This document shows positions 36,897-46,185 of a stretch of DNA of 64,000 nucleotides, in pieces. The DNA lies in assembly GCA_964557295.1 (NCBI GenBank), contig CAZKZP010000002.1, positions 1 through 64,000 of the forward strand. The letters are read 5' to 3'. Source of the DNA: JBFMHP01 sp964557295 (lineage in GTDB: Bacteria > Pseudomonadota > Gammaproteobacteria > RBG-16-57-12). Below the pieces are notes generated by a model. It had not been told where the DNA came from and made no database searches. It worked only from the letters and a program-made list of their open reading frames with translations. Every line of letters begins with the position of its first letter. Position 1 is the stretch's first letter. The position numbers were made by a program, and so were the translations under genes.

Positions 36897-37691
36897 TCAC
36901 TTGGCGACCTTTATGCGCTGCACGCGCTTTGCGATCTTGTGTCTGAGTTTTTCCAGCGACATCGGCGGTCCCCAGTTGGCGAGCTTGCCGTCGATGAAAA
37001 TGCCGTCGGCGATGCCCCACTCCTCAAACACCTGCGGCTCGGTGGTGTCGATTTCGTGGAACACGACTTGATCGCCGAATTCGGCGGCGGCGCGCTTGGC
37101 GCGTTCGAAGGTGATGTTCTGCGCCGGGCACCAGCCGTTTTTGAAGGCGGTGACGGTGACCTTGCCAGGCACGGCGGGAATCGGCTTTTGCCGCTTGATC
37201 CAGCGCGGCGCGTGGGCGTCGTCCGTGAACGGTTTCCAGAGCAGCAGGCTGATGAAATCACGATCGGCCTTTTGGTAGCCGTGCTTCTTGAACCACGAGG
37301 CCTTCATCCAGAACGGTAACCCCAACCCCCAGGCCGCCATGCCCTTCGCGCCGCGCGCCTTGGCGTCTTCCTCGGCCGCCGCGAGCAGCGCCGCGCCCAT
37401 GCCGTGTCCCTGGAAATTGCCGCGGCCTTCCTGACGGCCGTGGACCCAGATGCAGAGTATGAAATAGAGATCCTGGCCCGCGATGAAGGAGGCCTCGATC
37501 GGCAGATACTGGATCATGCCGCCGACGGCGCCTGCCGCGTCGAGCGCGAGTTTCACGCGCAATCCGCGCTCCTTGTACTTGTGATACCAGCATGCCTTGT
37601 GATCGCCCGCCTCCGGCATCTCCGGCGACCATTCCTCCAGGCAGCAGAAGTAGTCGTGCTGATGCTGCGGTGTGAGATCGATTATTTGCAT
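36897..37691 (-). CDS. GNAT acetyltransferase with C-terminal thioredoxin-like (YoaP-type) domain
   Basis: A 264-residue protein. Residues 1-165 are a GNAT fold with the acetyl-CoA loop in GHGMGAALLAAAEEDAKARG. Residues 190-255 look like a thioredoxin/glutaredoxin-like domain with a single cysteine (FKNGWCPAQNITFERAKRAA) as in YoaP-type proteins. Substrate unknown. AGAGG five bases before ATG 37691 favours this start over the longer frame. It ends one base before the start codon of the TfoX_C-Tag gene and is likely its operon partner. Confidence 0.78.
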   Translation of the reverse strand: MQIIDLTPQHQHDYFCCLEEWSPEMPEAGDHKACWYHKYKERGLRVKLALDAAGAVGGMIQYLPIEASFIAGQDLYFILCIWVHGRQEGRGNFQGHGMGAALLAAAEEDAKARGAKGMAAWGLGLPFWMKASWFKKHGYQKADRDFISLLLWKPFTDDAHAPRWIKRQKPIPAVPGKVTVTAFKNGWCPAQNITFERAKRAAAEFGDQVVFHEIDTTEPQVFEEWGIADGIFIDGKLANWGPPMSLEKLRHKIAKRVQRIKVAK

Positions 37692-37761
37692 CGCGCCCTC
37701 TCTATGCGTGGTGACGAGTCGCTGTCGTGGCCTCTGGGAGGTTGGGTTATTCATGGTGGTA

Positions 37762-37797
37762 CCCCCTCACCCTAGCCCTCTCCCGAGGGGAGAGGGG
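37762..37797. repeat. CTCTCCC palindromic repeat
   Basis: CCCCCTCACCCTAGCCCTCT leading into the perfect 9-bp stem CCCTCTCCC/GGGAGAGGG with a GAG loop. Same family as 32766-32800, 54973-55040 and 55084-55120. Confidence 0.7.
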
Positions 37798-37989
37798 ATT
37801 ATCAGAGATGCTCATAATCTTATCCGACAAAAACGAAAACCGCGCTGTTTGCTTTCCGCGCCCCGATGCTGCCGGGTGGCGTTATTCTGAGCTTCCCTTA
37901 TAATTGCGGCCGTCGCTGATGATCCGCCGCGTCGGCGGATGTTTGGAGGCACCCCTGATTTTCTTCGAGGCCCAGAAATTACGACACGC

Positions 37990-38697
37990 ATGAAAAACCA
38001 AGGCATTTTACTCCCGCAGCCGCGCACGCTCTTGCGCTATCATCCCTCCGCGTTTCTGCTCGCCGCGCAGCTATTGAGCCTGATGCTGTACGCCTTCAAT
38101 GACGATATCCCCGGCGGGCGGGCGCTGCTCGGCGCGCTCGGCGTGGTGGTGCTGGTGCTGGCGGTTTGGGTCGTCATCCGCGGCCCGGCGGCGCGGTGGG
38201 TCGTATGGGCGCTCGCCGCCCCGGCGTTTGCGCTGTCGTTGCTGACCGCGTTTTCCGCCGACCCCCGGCTGATCGTCTGGTCGGCGCTGGTCGATGCGGC
38301 GCTGTATTTTTTCGCCGCCGGCAGTCTGATCGCCTATATGATGGAAGATCACCGCGTGACCACGGACGAGCTGTTCGCCGCCGGCGCCACCTTCACTTTG
38401 ATCGCCTGGGGATTCGCCTATGTGTATCTGGTGTGCCAAATCGGGTGGCCGGGGAGTTTCATCGGCGCCACCCGTCCCGATGAGCCGCGCACCTTCCTGG
38501 ACCTGCTCTTCCTGAGTTTCACCACCCTCTCGTCGACCGGCCTCGGGGATGTGCTGCCGATCACGCCGATGGCGCGGGTGCTGGTGATGCTGGAGCAGTT
38601 CGCGGGCATCGCCTACATCGCCGTGGTGGTTTCGCGCTTGATCGGCATGACCATCGTGCATCATCAGCAATCCGGTTCAGATGACACCTCGCGCTGA
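37990..38697 (+). CDS. Ion channel protein with K+-channel-like filter
   Basis: About 235 residues, six hydrophobic segments with a pore loop before the last one: FTTLSSTGLGDVLPIT contains a T-x-G-x-GD-type selectivity filter. This is the Ion_trans_2 class; potassium selectivity is inferred from the filter (TGLGD rather than TGYGD or TVGYGD). The start is uncertain: ATG 37990 has a weak ribosome site and ATG 37939 is in frame. It stands alone in front of the C39-like gene, 90 bases away. Confidence 0.75.
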   Translation: MKNQGILLPQPRTLLRYHPSAFLLAAQLLSLMLYAFNDDIPGGRALLGALGVVVLVLAVWVVIRGPAARWVVWALAAPAFALSLLTAFSADPRLIVWSALVDAALYFFAAGSLIAYMMEDHRVTTDELFAAGATFTLIAWGFAYVYLVCQIGWPGSFIGATRPDEPRTFLDLLFLSFTTLSSTGLGDVLPITPMARVLVMLEQFAGIAYIAVVVSRLIGMTIVHHQQSGSDDTSR

Positions 38698-38787
38698 CGC
38701 GCGTCCCAGCGCGGTCGCAGGTTGACGCGGTGCGGCGTGTTGGGGCATGCTCCGCTGCGAATCCCATCCACCTTGCCGAGAGTCTCC

Positions 38788-39843
38788 ATGAAGAGCTTGC
38801 GCATTGCGATTTCACTGTTGTTCTCTTTTCTCATCGTCCAGGCCGCCTGCGCCGCAGGCTTGCCGACGCGCCATCTCATCAGCAACGTCCCGCCATTTGA
38901 CGAGATCACGGGGCTGAATTGCGGACCGGCGGCGATCGAATCGGTGTTTGCCTACGCGGGCACCGACATCAGCCAGCGCGAGATCGCCAACGTGGCGCGC
39001 ACCTCCTCCATCGGCACCTATGTTTACGACATCGTGCGTACCGGCCACTTCAGCGCCTTGAGCGCGGCGCAGGGGCGCTTATTTCCGCCCGACGTGCCGC
39101 TGGCCGGCTTTTCGGCGCGCGGTCTGGGGTATGCCGCCTTCGGTCACTCCCAGGCTACGCCCTGGCTCGACCAGGCCAAGGCCCTGGTCGCGCAGGACAT
39201 CCCCGTCATCATGCTCATGCTGTTCAGCCCCGACCCCGCCAGCGGCGGGCACTATCGCGTCTTGGTAGGGTACGACGACACCAAGGGCGAGGCGTATTTC
39301 ATCGATCCGTGGGGGCGAAGCCTCAAGCACGCCACCAACCCCGACGGCACCATCACCTGGAGCTATGCCGACCTGATCACCGCCTGGAACTATCCCGCCT
39401 ATGGCAGCCCGCAACCGTACTTCGGCGCCGTGTTGCTGCCCTGGCGCGTCACCCTCGCCACCGCGGGGCGGATGGCCGTCGGCGCGCAACTCACCTTCAC
39501 GGCCACGGCAGAATATCCCTGTCCCGCCCCCTTTGAATGCCGCAGCGTCCCCGCGCGTGACAGCACGCTCGTCCTGTCCTTGCCACCCGGACTGCGCCTG
39601 TTGCGCGGGTCGGAGGAGACCATGCTCGGTAATCTGCCCGCAGGCGCCAAGGCGACGGCGCGCTGGACGGTGTTGGTCGAGCAGCCCACCAGCGCGCCGG
39701 TGACCGCCACGGCCTCCGGCCTCGTGAGCGGCTATGTCCCGGCGGCGGTATGGGCCGGCGGGCAAGTGTATTACCCGCCCTACAGCTACACCGACCGGAT
39801 CGGCGGGAAGGCTAGTTGGACGTGGCCCCAGCCCCAGCCCTGA
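38788..39843 (+). CDS. Secreted C39-like cysteine peptidase family protein
   Basis: A 351-residue protein with a signal peptide (cleavage near ACAAG, residue 23) and a papain-like C39 domain: cysteine in LNCGPAAIESVFAYAG, histidine in SGGHYRVLVGYDD and aspartate in YFIDPWGRSLK. The last 130 residues form a beta-rich domain of unknown type. Bacterial C39-like proteins outside ABC exporters cleave or bind peptides in the periplasm. No bacteriocin precursor or exporter lies near it. Confidence 0.82.
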   Translation: MKSLRIAISLLFSFLIVQAACAAGLPTRHLISNVPPFDEITGLNCGPAAIESVFAYAGTDISQREIANVARTSSIGTYVYDIVRTGHFSALSAAQGRLFPPDVPLAGFSARGLGYAAFGHSQATPWLDQAKALVAQDIPVIMLMLFSPDPASGGHYRVLVGYDDTKGEAYFIDPWGRSLKHATNPDGTITWSYADLITAWNYPAYGSPQPYFGAVLLPWRVTLATAGRMAVGAQLTFTATAEYPCPAPFECRSVPARDSTLVLSLPPGLRLLRGSEETMLGNLPAGAKATARWTVLVEQPTSAPVTATASGLVSGYVPAAVWAGGQVYYPPYSYTDRIGGKASWTWPQPQP

Positions 39844-39957
39844 GCGGCTGCCCTTTCGTGCTATCCCCCGCAGGCGCAAGATGATCTGCTGTGACCGCCC
39901 ATGGTTTACAGATGACAGCGCTGTTGGATGAGCCCGGCTGCGCCCGGCACGTTGGTG

Positions 39958-40385
39958 TTGATGCGGTTGGCCAACGATAGCGCGTGCACTTTGCAGGAGG
40001 TGTTCGAACAGTTTGCGCGCCCGAGGAATACACCTTCGCCAAGGCCATCGTGCCAGTCCGGCTGGCCCAGCACGAAGGTGAAAAGCTGGTTTCACGCTCT
40101 CAAGCCAAACGGTTGACCATGCGCTTTGAACGATTTCAAACCGTCGTACTGGATTTTGCCGGAGTGGAGAAGATCGGCCAGGCGTTTGCCGATGCAGTGT
40201 TTCGCGCATTCCAGCAAGTGCATCCGGCCACGACCTTATTGCCAATACATTATGACATCAGCGGTGGAAAATATGTTCAAACGTGTGATGAAGCGATGAA
40301 TATGCATTTTTGCCCTGCACAAGCGGTGCACCGAAGCGAACAACCATGGCCGCAGCCTCAACGGCAACAACCAGGCGGTCTATGA
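39958..40385 (+). pseudogene. STAS-like DUF4325 protein, frameshifted fragment
   Basis: One frame gives MRLANDSACTLQEVFEQFA (from 39961). After a shift near 40020 another frame continues PEEYTFAKAIVPVRLAQ, then SRSQAKRL and VVLDFAGVEKIGQAFADAVFR, the core of DUF4325. The N-terminal ATP-binding part common in such proteins is absent. These proteins occur in mobile defence or regulatory islands; here the gene is broken. Confidence 0.65.
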
Positions 40386-40440
40386 CCTGGTGCATTACGG
40401 CGTGCTGGTGAAGATTGAGGCGGGCACCCGCTTCCGCTAA
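40300..40440 (+). pseudogene. Short HsdR-like fragment
   Basis: In a third frame the sequence reads FALHKRCTEANNHGRSLNG and NNQAVYDLVHYGVLVKIEAG, then a stop. The NxAVYDLLRYGVKVK pattern is found in the N-terminal part of type I restriction subunit HsdR. Only about 45 codons remain, so the match is tentative. Confidence 0.35.
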
Positions 40441-40594
40441 CAGCCCCCGCCTCCTGCGCGAGCATTTGACCCAGTGCTACACACTTTGCAGGATGCGATG
40501 AGCGCAGAGACTTACATCGATCGCGCTCCATGAAGCTTTGCCCTCATATCAGAAGACGAGCGGTGAGGCTGCGCTGGAGCGTTGTAGCGGTCCT

Positions 40595-40626
40595 AAAAAA
40601 CGAGCCACCTCTGAGGTGGCTCGTTT
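40595..40626 (-). terminator. Strong rho-independent terminator
   Basis: A perfect 13-bp stem (40598-40610 with 40614-40626, loop CTG) followed on the minus strand by a run of six T. It ends the secreted-protein gene at 40662-41321. Confidence 0.88.
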
Positions 40627-40661
40627 GACTCTGCTGCAATAAATCAACCTTGCCTACGGTA

Positions 40662-41321
40662 CTACGGCGTGTTCACCGAGACAGAATGACTTTGACTGGT
40701 TCCCATGTAAGCATATGATGCAGTCCCGTTAATGTTCAAGGATCCACCGGTTACGTTCAGTGTGGCCGTCGCTGTCCTGTAGTTACCCTTGGACGTTGAG
40801 GCATAGCGATATCCACCATAGCTATAGTGAGAATTGAAGGACTGACGGGACAATTCACCTGTGCCTGACCAGGTCGCATCAACTGAGGCATTGTATGTGC
40901 ATCCCGGGCAAGACTGACTGAATTCCCATACTGGTATACTTCCTTTCAGCGTTGCCTTGTTAAGCGAGGCATTGATATTGAATGTAATATCATTGCTCGA
41001 GCCAAATGCATACCGGTAGCTATATGAGCACCAGTTATATTCGAATAAGAAAATGTTCGCACCGCTATATGATGTTGGCCCGCCAGGAGGATTGCGCACC
41101 ATGTTCTCTGATGCCGATATATCTATGAAGCTGTAGCTACAGATATCTGAATTATATATTGACGCTGATACCGTGCCTCCGGTCATGCCAAATACATTAG
41201 CATCAGCTGCGGCGTTTTGAGAGATGACCAAGCCCGCGAGACCCATTGCAACAGCGCTTACTGCTGCAATAGTTTGTTTTTTTACTTTATGGTGAGTTGA
41301 TTTCAGCTGGGATGTTTCCAT
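40662..41321 (-). CDS. AT-rich secreted protein of unknown family
   Basis: A 219-residue protein with a basic start and signal peptide (hydrophobic TIAAVSAVAMGLAGLVIS, cleavage near AAADA). The mature part is rich in Ser, Tyr, Asn and Gly, with paired cysteines including SCPGC, and looks beta-stranded. I do not recognise a family. AAGGAAG before ATG 41321 and the strong terminator show a single-gene unit. GC content is well below the surroundings, which suggests recent acquisition. Confidence 0.7.
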   Translation of the reverse strand: METSQLKSTHHKVKKQTIAAVSAVAMGLAGLVISQNAAADANVFGMTGGTVSASIYNSDICSYSFIDISASENMVRNPPGGPTSYSGANIFLFEYNWCSYSYRYAFGSSNDITFNINASLNKATLKGSIPVWEFSQSCPGCTYNASVDATWSGTGELSRQSFNSHYSYGGYRYASTSKGNYRTATATLNVTGGSLNINGTASYAYMGTSQSHSVSVNTP

Positions 41322-41804
41322 GGGTATCTTCCTTATTGGGTATAGTGGTGTCATTGTTGGTTTTGTGATCCGCATTTGATCCTAGATAGCCTCTATTTGA
41401 GGACCACAAATCCGAGATCTAGAATACGTAAGTTGGCTAGCATTTCAAGTGATTTGAAATATGAATTCAAGATCCTGTGTTTTGTTAGCATGTTACCTGA
41501 TGCTGTATTAGCTGTTGCTAATTTCTTTCGGGCGCGATGTTGGAGAATTCTAATTTGCATTCCAAAAAATGGAGCAAAAAGAACAGACGAAAAGAATAGA
41601 GGTGTGGGCTTATCTTCTTTAGCGAAGTTCACGACGGAACCGGTGAGATGGAAGATATGTCACAGGGTAGGTCTGTGGGCTGGTGGATAAAACAAAAACG
41701 CGCAGATGACGAACAGTGCTGATGCGGGTTAAGCTCGGACAATAAAAAGGGCGATAGCTGCTATTGTTGGCATCAAGGGAAGTCGTAGTCGTGGGGGGAG
41801 CATA
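41322..41804. other. Intergenic stretch, low GC
   Basis: Divergent space between the secreted orphan and the DUF2339 gene. It holds a perfect 7-bp inverted repeat ATTTCAA-GTGAT-TTGAAAT at 41442-41460 that could be an operator. Short open frames on both strands have no protein-like features. Confidence 0.45.
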
Positions 41805-44549
41805 ATGGTAGTGGCATGGATTTTGGCGGTCATTGGCGCAGTGATTGGTGCCAACGCCTACGGGTTTTTTTCAGGGGCGCTGATCGGCGGGGTTGTTGGT
41901 TTTTCCCTCGGTTGGCTGATCCGCATAGCGGAGCGCACGCGTGCGCTGGAGGCGCGGGTGCGGGATCTGGAGCGGAAGCTCATTGCGCCTCCGGCGGTCA
42001 GGCCGGCATCAGCGCCAGCACCAGCACCAGCACCGGTTCCATTACCGGCCTCGGATGTCGCTACAGCATCGGTGACGGCTACGCCACTGCCTGAACGGGA
42101 ATGGATCGCGCCGCAACCGACCCCGGCTGCGCCCAAACCCGCGGCGGTCAAGCCGGTTGTCAAGGAACGCCCGGCGGATGTGCCGGACGGATGGGGTAGT
42201 CTGCCTGCGAGCCCCATCGATCCCTTTCTCGATCTGGTGCGCCGCTTCTTCACCGACGGCAATGTGGTGGTGCGCGTTGGGATCATCGTCCTTTTCTTCG
42301 GCGTGGCCTTCCTGCTCAAGTTCGCCATCGAACAGCAATTGCTGCCGATCGAGTTGCGCCTCGGCGTCACGGCCTTGGGCGCCGTCGGTTTGATTGGATT
42401 GGGGTGGCGTCTGCGTGCGCGGCGCAGCGGTTATGCCTTGCTCATTCAAGGCGGCGGGATCGGCATCTTCTACCTGACGGTTTTCGCGGCGGCGAAGCTT
42501 TATCATCTGTTGCCGCTCGGGCTGGCGCTGGCGTTGATGGTGGCGGTGGTGGCGCTTTCTTCGCTGCTGGCGTTGTGGCAGAACTCGCGCGCCTTGGCCG
42601 CGTTCGGAATCACGGGCGGATTTCTCGCGCCGGTGTTGACGTCCTCCGGCGGCGGCAGTCATGTGATGTTGTTCGCATATTACGCGCTGCTCAACGCGGG
42701 CATCCTTGGGCTCGCCTGGTTCCGCGCCTGGCGCGAACTCAATCTGCTCGGCTTTCTCTTTACCTTTGTGATCGGCGCGGCGTGGGGGCTCAATTACTAC
42801 CAACCGCATCACTTCGACACCACCGAACCATTTCTGATTCTCTTCTTCCTTTTTTATGTGGCGATTGCGGTGCTCTTTGCGCTGCGCCAGCCGCTGGAGT
42901 TGCGCGGCTATGTGGATGGCACGCTGGTGTTCGGCGTGCCGGTGGTCGGGTTCGCGCTGCAAGCGGGGCTGGTGCACGACTTCGAATATGGCCTGGCGAT
43001 CAGCGCCTTCGCGCTGGGCGGCTTTTATATCGCGCTCGCCGCGGTGTTGTGGCGGCGCGCGCGGGAGGGGATGCGCTTGCTCACCGCGTGTTTCTTGGCG
43101 CTCGGCGTGGTCTTCGCCACGCTTGCCATCCCGCTGGCCGTGAGCGGGCGCTGGACCTCGGCCGCGTGGGCGCTGGAAGGGGCGGCGCTGGTGTGGATCG
43201 GGATACATCAACGGCGCCTGTTGCCGCGCATCTCGGGGCTGCTGTTGCAGCTGGGAGCCGGTGTCTTCTTCGTGTTGGAGCTGGAACGTCCCGCCGCCCA
43301 GTGGCCGATTTTCAACGGCATCTTTCTCGGTGCGGCCTTGATCAGCGCGGCGGGGCTGTTCACCGCCTACAATCTCTATCGTCATCGCGAGCAATTGCGC
43401 GATTTCGAGCGCAGTTTTGAGTTTCTGCTGCTTGGCTGGGGACTGCTCTGGTGGCTGGTCTTCGGTGTGCGCGAGATCGAGCATCACCTCGCTCAGGCAG
43501 CGCAGTTCAATAGCACGCTGCTGTTCTTTGCCGCCAGCGCGGGCGCGCTGCTGCTGGCCTGGCGCACGCTGGCGTGGCCGGCGCTGCGTTATCCGCTGTT
43601 GGCCTTGCTGCCGGCGGCGGTGTTGATGTCGCTCGAGATCTTCTTCGATAATCATCCGCACTTCTTCGCGCGCTGGGGCGTGGTTCCCTGGTTGTTGCTG
43701 TTGGCCGTGCAATATCGGCTGTTGTGGCGCATGGAAGGTGTGGTGGGGGATCGCCTGCTACGTTTCGGTCATGCCGCGACGCTGTGGTTCCTGCTGGCGT
43801 TGCTGAGTCATGAACTGCACTGGATGACGGACGCCGTGCTGGCGCTCTCGCCGTCGTGGCAGGCGGTGGCCTGGGTGATCCCGGCGTTGCTGGCGCAGGT
43901 GTTGCTCGGCGGGCAGCGCTGGGCGCCGGCGTGGCCGGTGGCGCGTTTTGCTACCTTGTATCAGATCGAGGTCTTGCTGCCGGTCGCGCTGGCGCTGCTG
44001 CTGTGGGGATTGCTGACACTGCGCCTCGACGGCGATCCCTGGCCGTTGCCGTTTGTGCCCTTGCTCAATCCGCTGGAGCTGATGCAGGCGTTGTCGCTGA
44101 TGATCGTGGCCGCCTGGTGGTGGAAGCGGCGCGATGAACCGCAGATGCAGATGTGGGTGCCTAATCGACCACTGACGCTCGCGCTCCTCGCGCTGCTCGC
44201 CTTCGCCTGGCTCAACGGCGTGATCGCCCATGCGGTGCACCATCTGGCCGGCGTGCCTTACACGCTTGAGTCCTTGCACCGCTCGGTGTTGTTCCAGACG
44301 GCCTTGTCGGTGACGTGGACCGTGGTGGCGCTGCTGATGACGGTGAGCGCCACGCGGTTGCGCATGCGCACGCTCTGGATGGCCGGCGGAGTGCTGCTGG
44401 CGCTGGTGGTGCTCAAGCTCTTTTTCATCGATCTGGCGAAGACCGGAACGGTGGAACGTATCATCTCCTTCCTGGCGGTCGGCGGTCTGATGCTGGTGAT
44501 CGGTTATTTCTCGCCGCTGCCGCCCAAACAGCAGGAGGAGCGGGCATGA
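41805..44549 (+). CDS. DUF2339 polytopic membrane protein
   Basis: A 914-residue inner-membrane protein: one or two N-terminal helices with glycine motifs, a coiled-coil and Ala/Pro-rich linker (about 45-125), then more than 20 hydrophobic helices. The segment VVRVGIIVLFFGVAFLLKFAIEQQLLP is characteristic of DUF2339. GGGGGGAG lies before the ATG. The gene overlaps the next by ATGA, so it is translated together with a DUF3999 protein. The function of the family is unknown; an envelope role is inferred from the topology and partner. Confidence 0.88.
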   Translation: MVVAWILAVIGAVIGANAYGFFSGALIGGVVGFSLGWLIRIAERTRALEARVRDLERKLIAPPAVRPASAPAPAPAPVPLPASDVATASVTATPLPEREWIAPQPTPAAPKPAAVKPVVKERPADVPDGWGSLPASPIDPFLDLVRRFFTDGNVVVRVGIIVLFFGVAFLLKFAIEQQLLPIELRLGVTALGAVGLIGLGWRLRARRSGYALLIQGGGIGIFYLTVFAAAKLYHLLPLGLALALMVAVVALSSLLALWQNSRALAAFGITGGFLAPVLTSSGGGSHVMLFAYYALLNAGILGLAWFRAWRELNLLGFLFTFVIGAAWGLNYYQPHHFDTTEPFLILFFLFYVAIAVLFALRQPLELRGYVDGTLVFGVPVVGFALQAGLVHDFEYGLAISAFALGGFYIALAAVLWRRAREGMRLLTACFLALGVVFATLAIPLAVSGRWTSAAWALEGAALVWIGIHQRRLLPRISGLLLQLGAGVFFVLELERPAAQWPIFNGIFLGAALISAAGLFTAYNLYRHREQLRDFERSFEFLLLGWGLLWWLVFGVREIEHHLAQAAQFNSTLLFFAASAGALLLAWRTLAWPALRYPLLALLPAAVLMSLEIFFDNHPHFFARWGVVPWLLLLAVQYRLLWRMEGVVGDRLLRFGHAATLWFLLALLSHELHWMTDAVLALSPSWQAVAWVIPALLAQVLLGGQRWAPAWPVARFATLYQIEVLLPVALALLLWGLLTLRLDGDPWPLPFVPLLNPLELMQALSLMIVAAWWWKRRDEPQMQMWVPNRPLTLALLALLAFAWLNGVIAHAVHHLAGVPYTLESLHRSVLFQTALSVTWTVVALLMTVSATRLRMRTLWMAGGVLLALVVLKLFFIDLAKTGTVERIISFLAVGGLMLVIGYFSPLPPKQQEERA

Positions 44550-45931
44550 GGCTGTTGCTCTTGGTGTGGCTGTCGCTCATGGCGCCGGTAGCGAGCGCGG
44601 AGGCGCCGCTGCGGTTGTCCGATTTCGCGTATGGCATGACGCTACAGGCGGAGGCGGCGAGCGCGCTCTACCGCGTCGAACTGCCGGAAGAGGTCTATCG
44701 CCGCGTGACGCGTGCCGATCTCGGCGATCTGCGCATATTCAACGCCGCGGGCGAGGTGGTGCCGCACGTGCTGCCGCCGCCGGCGCGGGAAGCGCAACCG
44801 CCGCGCTTGGTCGGCTTGCCGTTCTTTCCGCTCTTTGCGGCGCCGGATCGGCAGGGGAGCGAGACGACGCTGCGCATCGCGCCCGATCAGCAGGGTGCGC
44901 TCATCGATCTGCAGGTGCGCGGTGGGGAGCGGCCAGGAGGCGCGCTGCTCACCCACTACCTCCTCGATGCCAGCGCGCTGCGCGAGCCGATCCGCCGGCT
45001 GCAACTGAAGTGGCGCGCCGGCAGCGAGCCCTTCGTCGCCCATGTCACCGTCGAGGCCAGTGATGACCTGAGCCAGTGGCGCAGTGTCGGCGGCGGGACA
45101 CTGGCCGATCTGTTCCACGGTGATCATCACTTGCAACGCGATGAGCTGAGCTTTGCGGGGCTGGCCGCCAAGTATCTGCGCATCAGCTGGCCGCCGGGCG
45201 AAAAGCCGGTGGCGCTGAGCGGTGTCGAGGCGGAGATCGCCCCGCTCGATCGTGAGGACCCGCTGCGCTGGACGAGCGCGGAGAGTGGCAGCAGTGACGG
45301 CGCAGCGGGGCGCTATCGCTTTGTCGCAAACGGCTATTTGCCGGTGGAACGGTTAGAGGTCGTGTTGCCGCAGCAGAATACCGTGATCAAGGCGCGCATC
45401 TCCTCCGCTCCCGATGCGGACGGCAACTACCGGCAGCAACACTTTCAGGGCGTGATCTACGCCTTGCAGCAGGAGGGGCAGATCCTCGCCAGCGGACCGC
45501 TCGTCATCGAGCGCACGGCGCATCGCTATTGGCAACTCGAGGTCGATCCACAGAGCGGTGGCGTGGGCAGTGGCCAACCGCAATTGAAGCTGGGCTGGCG
45601 GGCGCAGCAACTCATCTTCGTCGCCCGCGGCAACGGCCCCTTCACCCTCGCCTTCGGCAGCATCAGCGCCCAGGCGCTGCCGGTCGACAGCAGCCTGCAA
45701 GGGATGATCGCCGCACTGGGAAACGGTAACGATCAATCATCGATGGTGCGCCCCGTGGTGGCCCAGGCGGTGCGCACGCTGGGCGGCGCGCAACGGTTGC
45801 AATCTCCACCACCGCCGTTGCCGTGGAAAAAGTGGCTGCTATGGGCGGTGCTGGTGCTCGGTGTGGCGGCGATGCTGCTGATGGCGCGCGGACTCTATCG
45901 GGAAATGAATCGCGGGAAGAACGGCGTTTGA
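44546..45931 (+). CDS. DUF3999 family envelope protein
   Basis: A 461-residue protein with a signal peptide (LLLLVWLSLMAPVASAEA), a large periplasmic beta-rich region with RRVTRADLGDLRIFNAAGEVVPH, and one C-terminal membrane helix (about 430-450) followed by a short basic tail. This is the DUF3999 layout. AGGAGGAG five bases before ATG 44546 and the 4-bp overlap set the start; the long frame from 44315 is a shadow. It probably forms a complex with the DUF2339 protein. Confidence 0.85.
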   Translation: MRLLLLVWLSLMAPVASAEAPLRLSDFAYGMTLQAEAASALYRVELPEEVYRRVTRADLGDLRIFNAAGEVVPHVLPPPAREAQPPRLVGLPFFPLFAAPDRQGSETTLRIAPDQQGALIDLQVRGGERPGGALLTHYLLDASALREPIRRLQLKWRAGSEPFVAHVTVEASDDLSQWRSVGGGTLADLFHGDHHLQRDELSFAGLAAKYLRISWPPGEKPVALSGVEAEIAPLDREDPLRWTSAESGSSDGAAGRYRFVANGYLPVERLEVVLPQQNTVIKARISSAPDADGNYRQQHFQGVIYALQQEGQILASGPLVIERTAHRYWQLEVDPQSGGVGSGQPQLKLGWRAQQLIFVARGNGPFTLAFGSISAQALPVDSSLQGMIAALGNGNDQSSMVRPVVAQAVRTLGGAQRLQSPPPPLPWKKWLLWAVLVLGVAAMLLMARGLYREMNRGKNGV

Positions 45932-46185
45932 ACTTTTCGTGTGGTGCGCAGCGTCGCTGATGCGGTGGCTGTGGAGTCGTGACAATTTAGAGCCTCCATT
46001 AATTTACAATTCTTTACAGGTTTGTTGCCGTTGCGCTGATTCAGTGTGCGGAGCTGCGTGCTATGCTTCGCGCATCGATGCTTGTGCACGACGGCCGGCG
46101 ATGATCTAAAATGTTTTCGCAAGAAATGGCTGGAAAGATGCGTGCAACCCACTTTCGTCCTCTCACATAGATCAGGAGTCTGCTT

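Larger units (their letters stand above)
39844..40661. other. Gene-remnant region
   Basis: No intact gene. It contains a frameshifted STAS-like (DUF4325) fragment, a short HsdR-like fragment, then about 160 bases without recognisable content, and the terminator of the AT-rich secreted gene at 40595-40626. Confidence 0.6.

Noticed and set aside
41376..41690. 104-codon frame between the secreted orphan and the DUF2339 gene
   Set aside because: No ribosome site and no domain. It overlaps the divergent promoter region.
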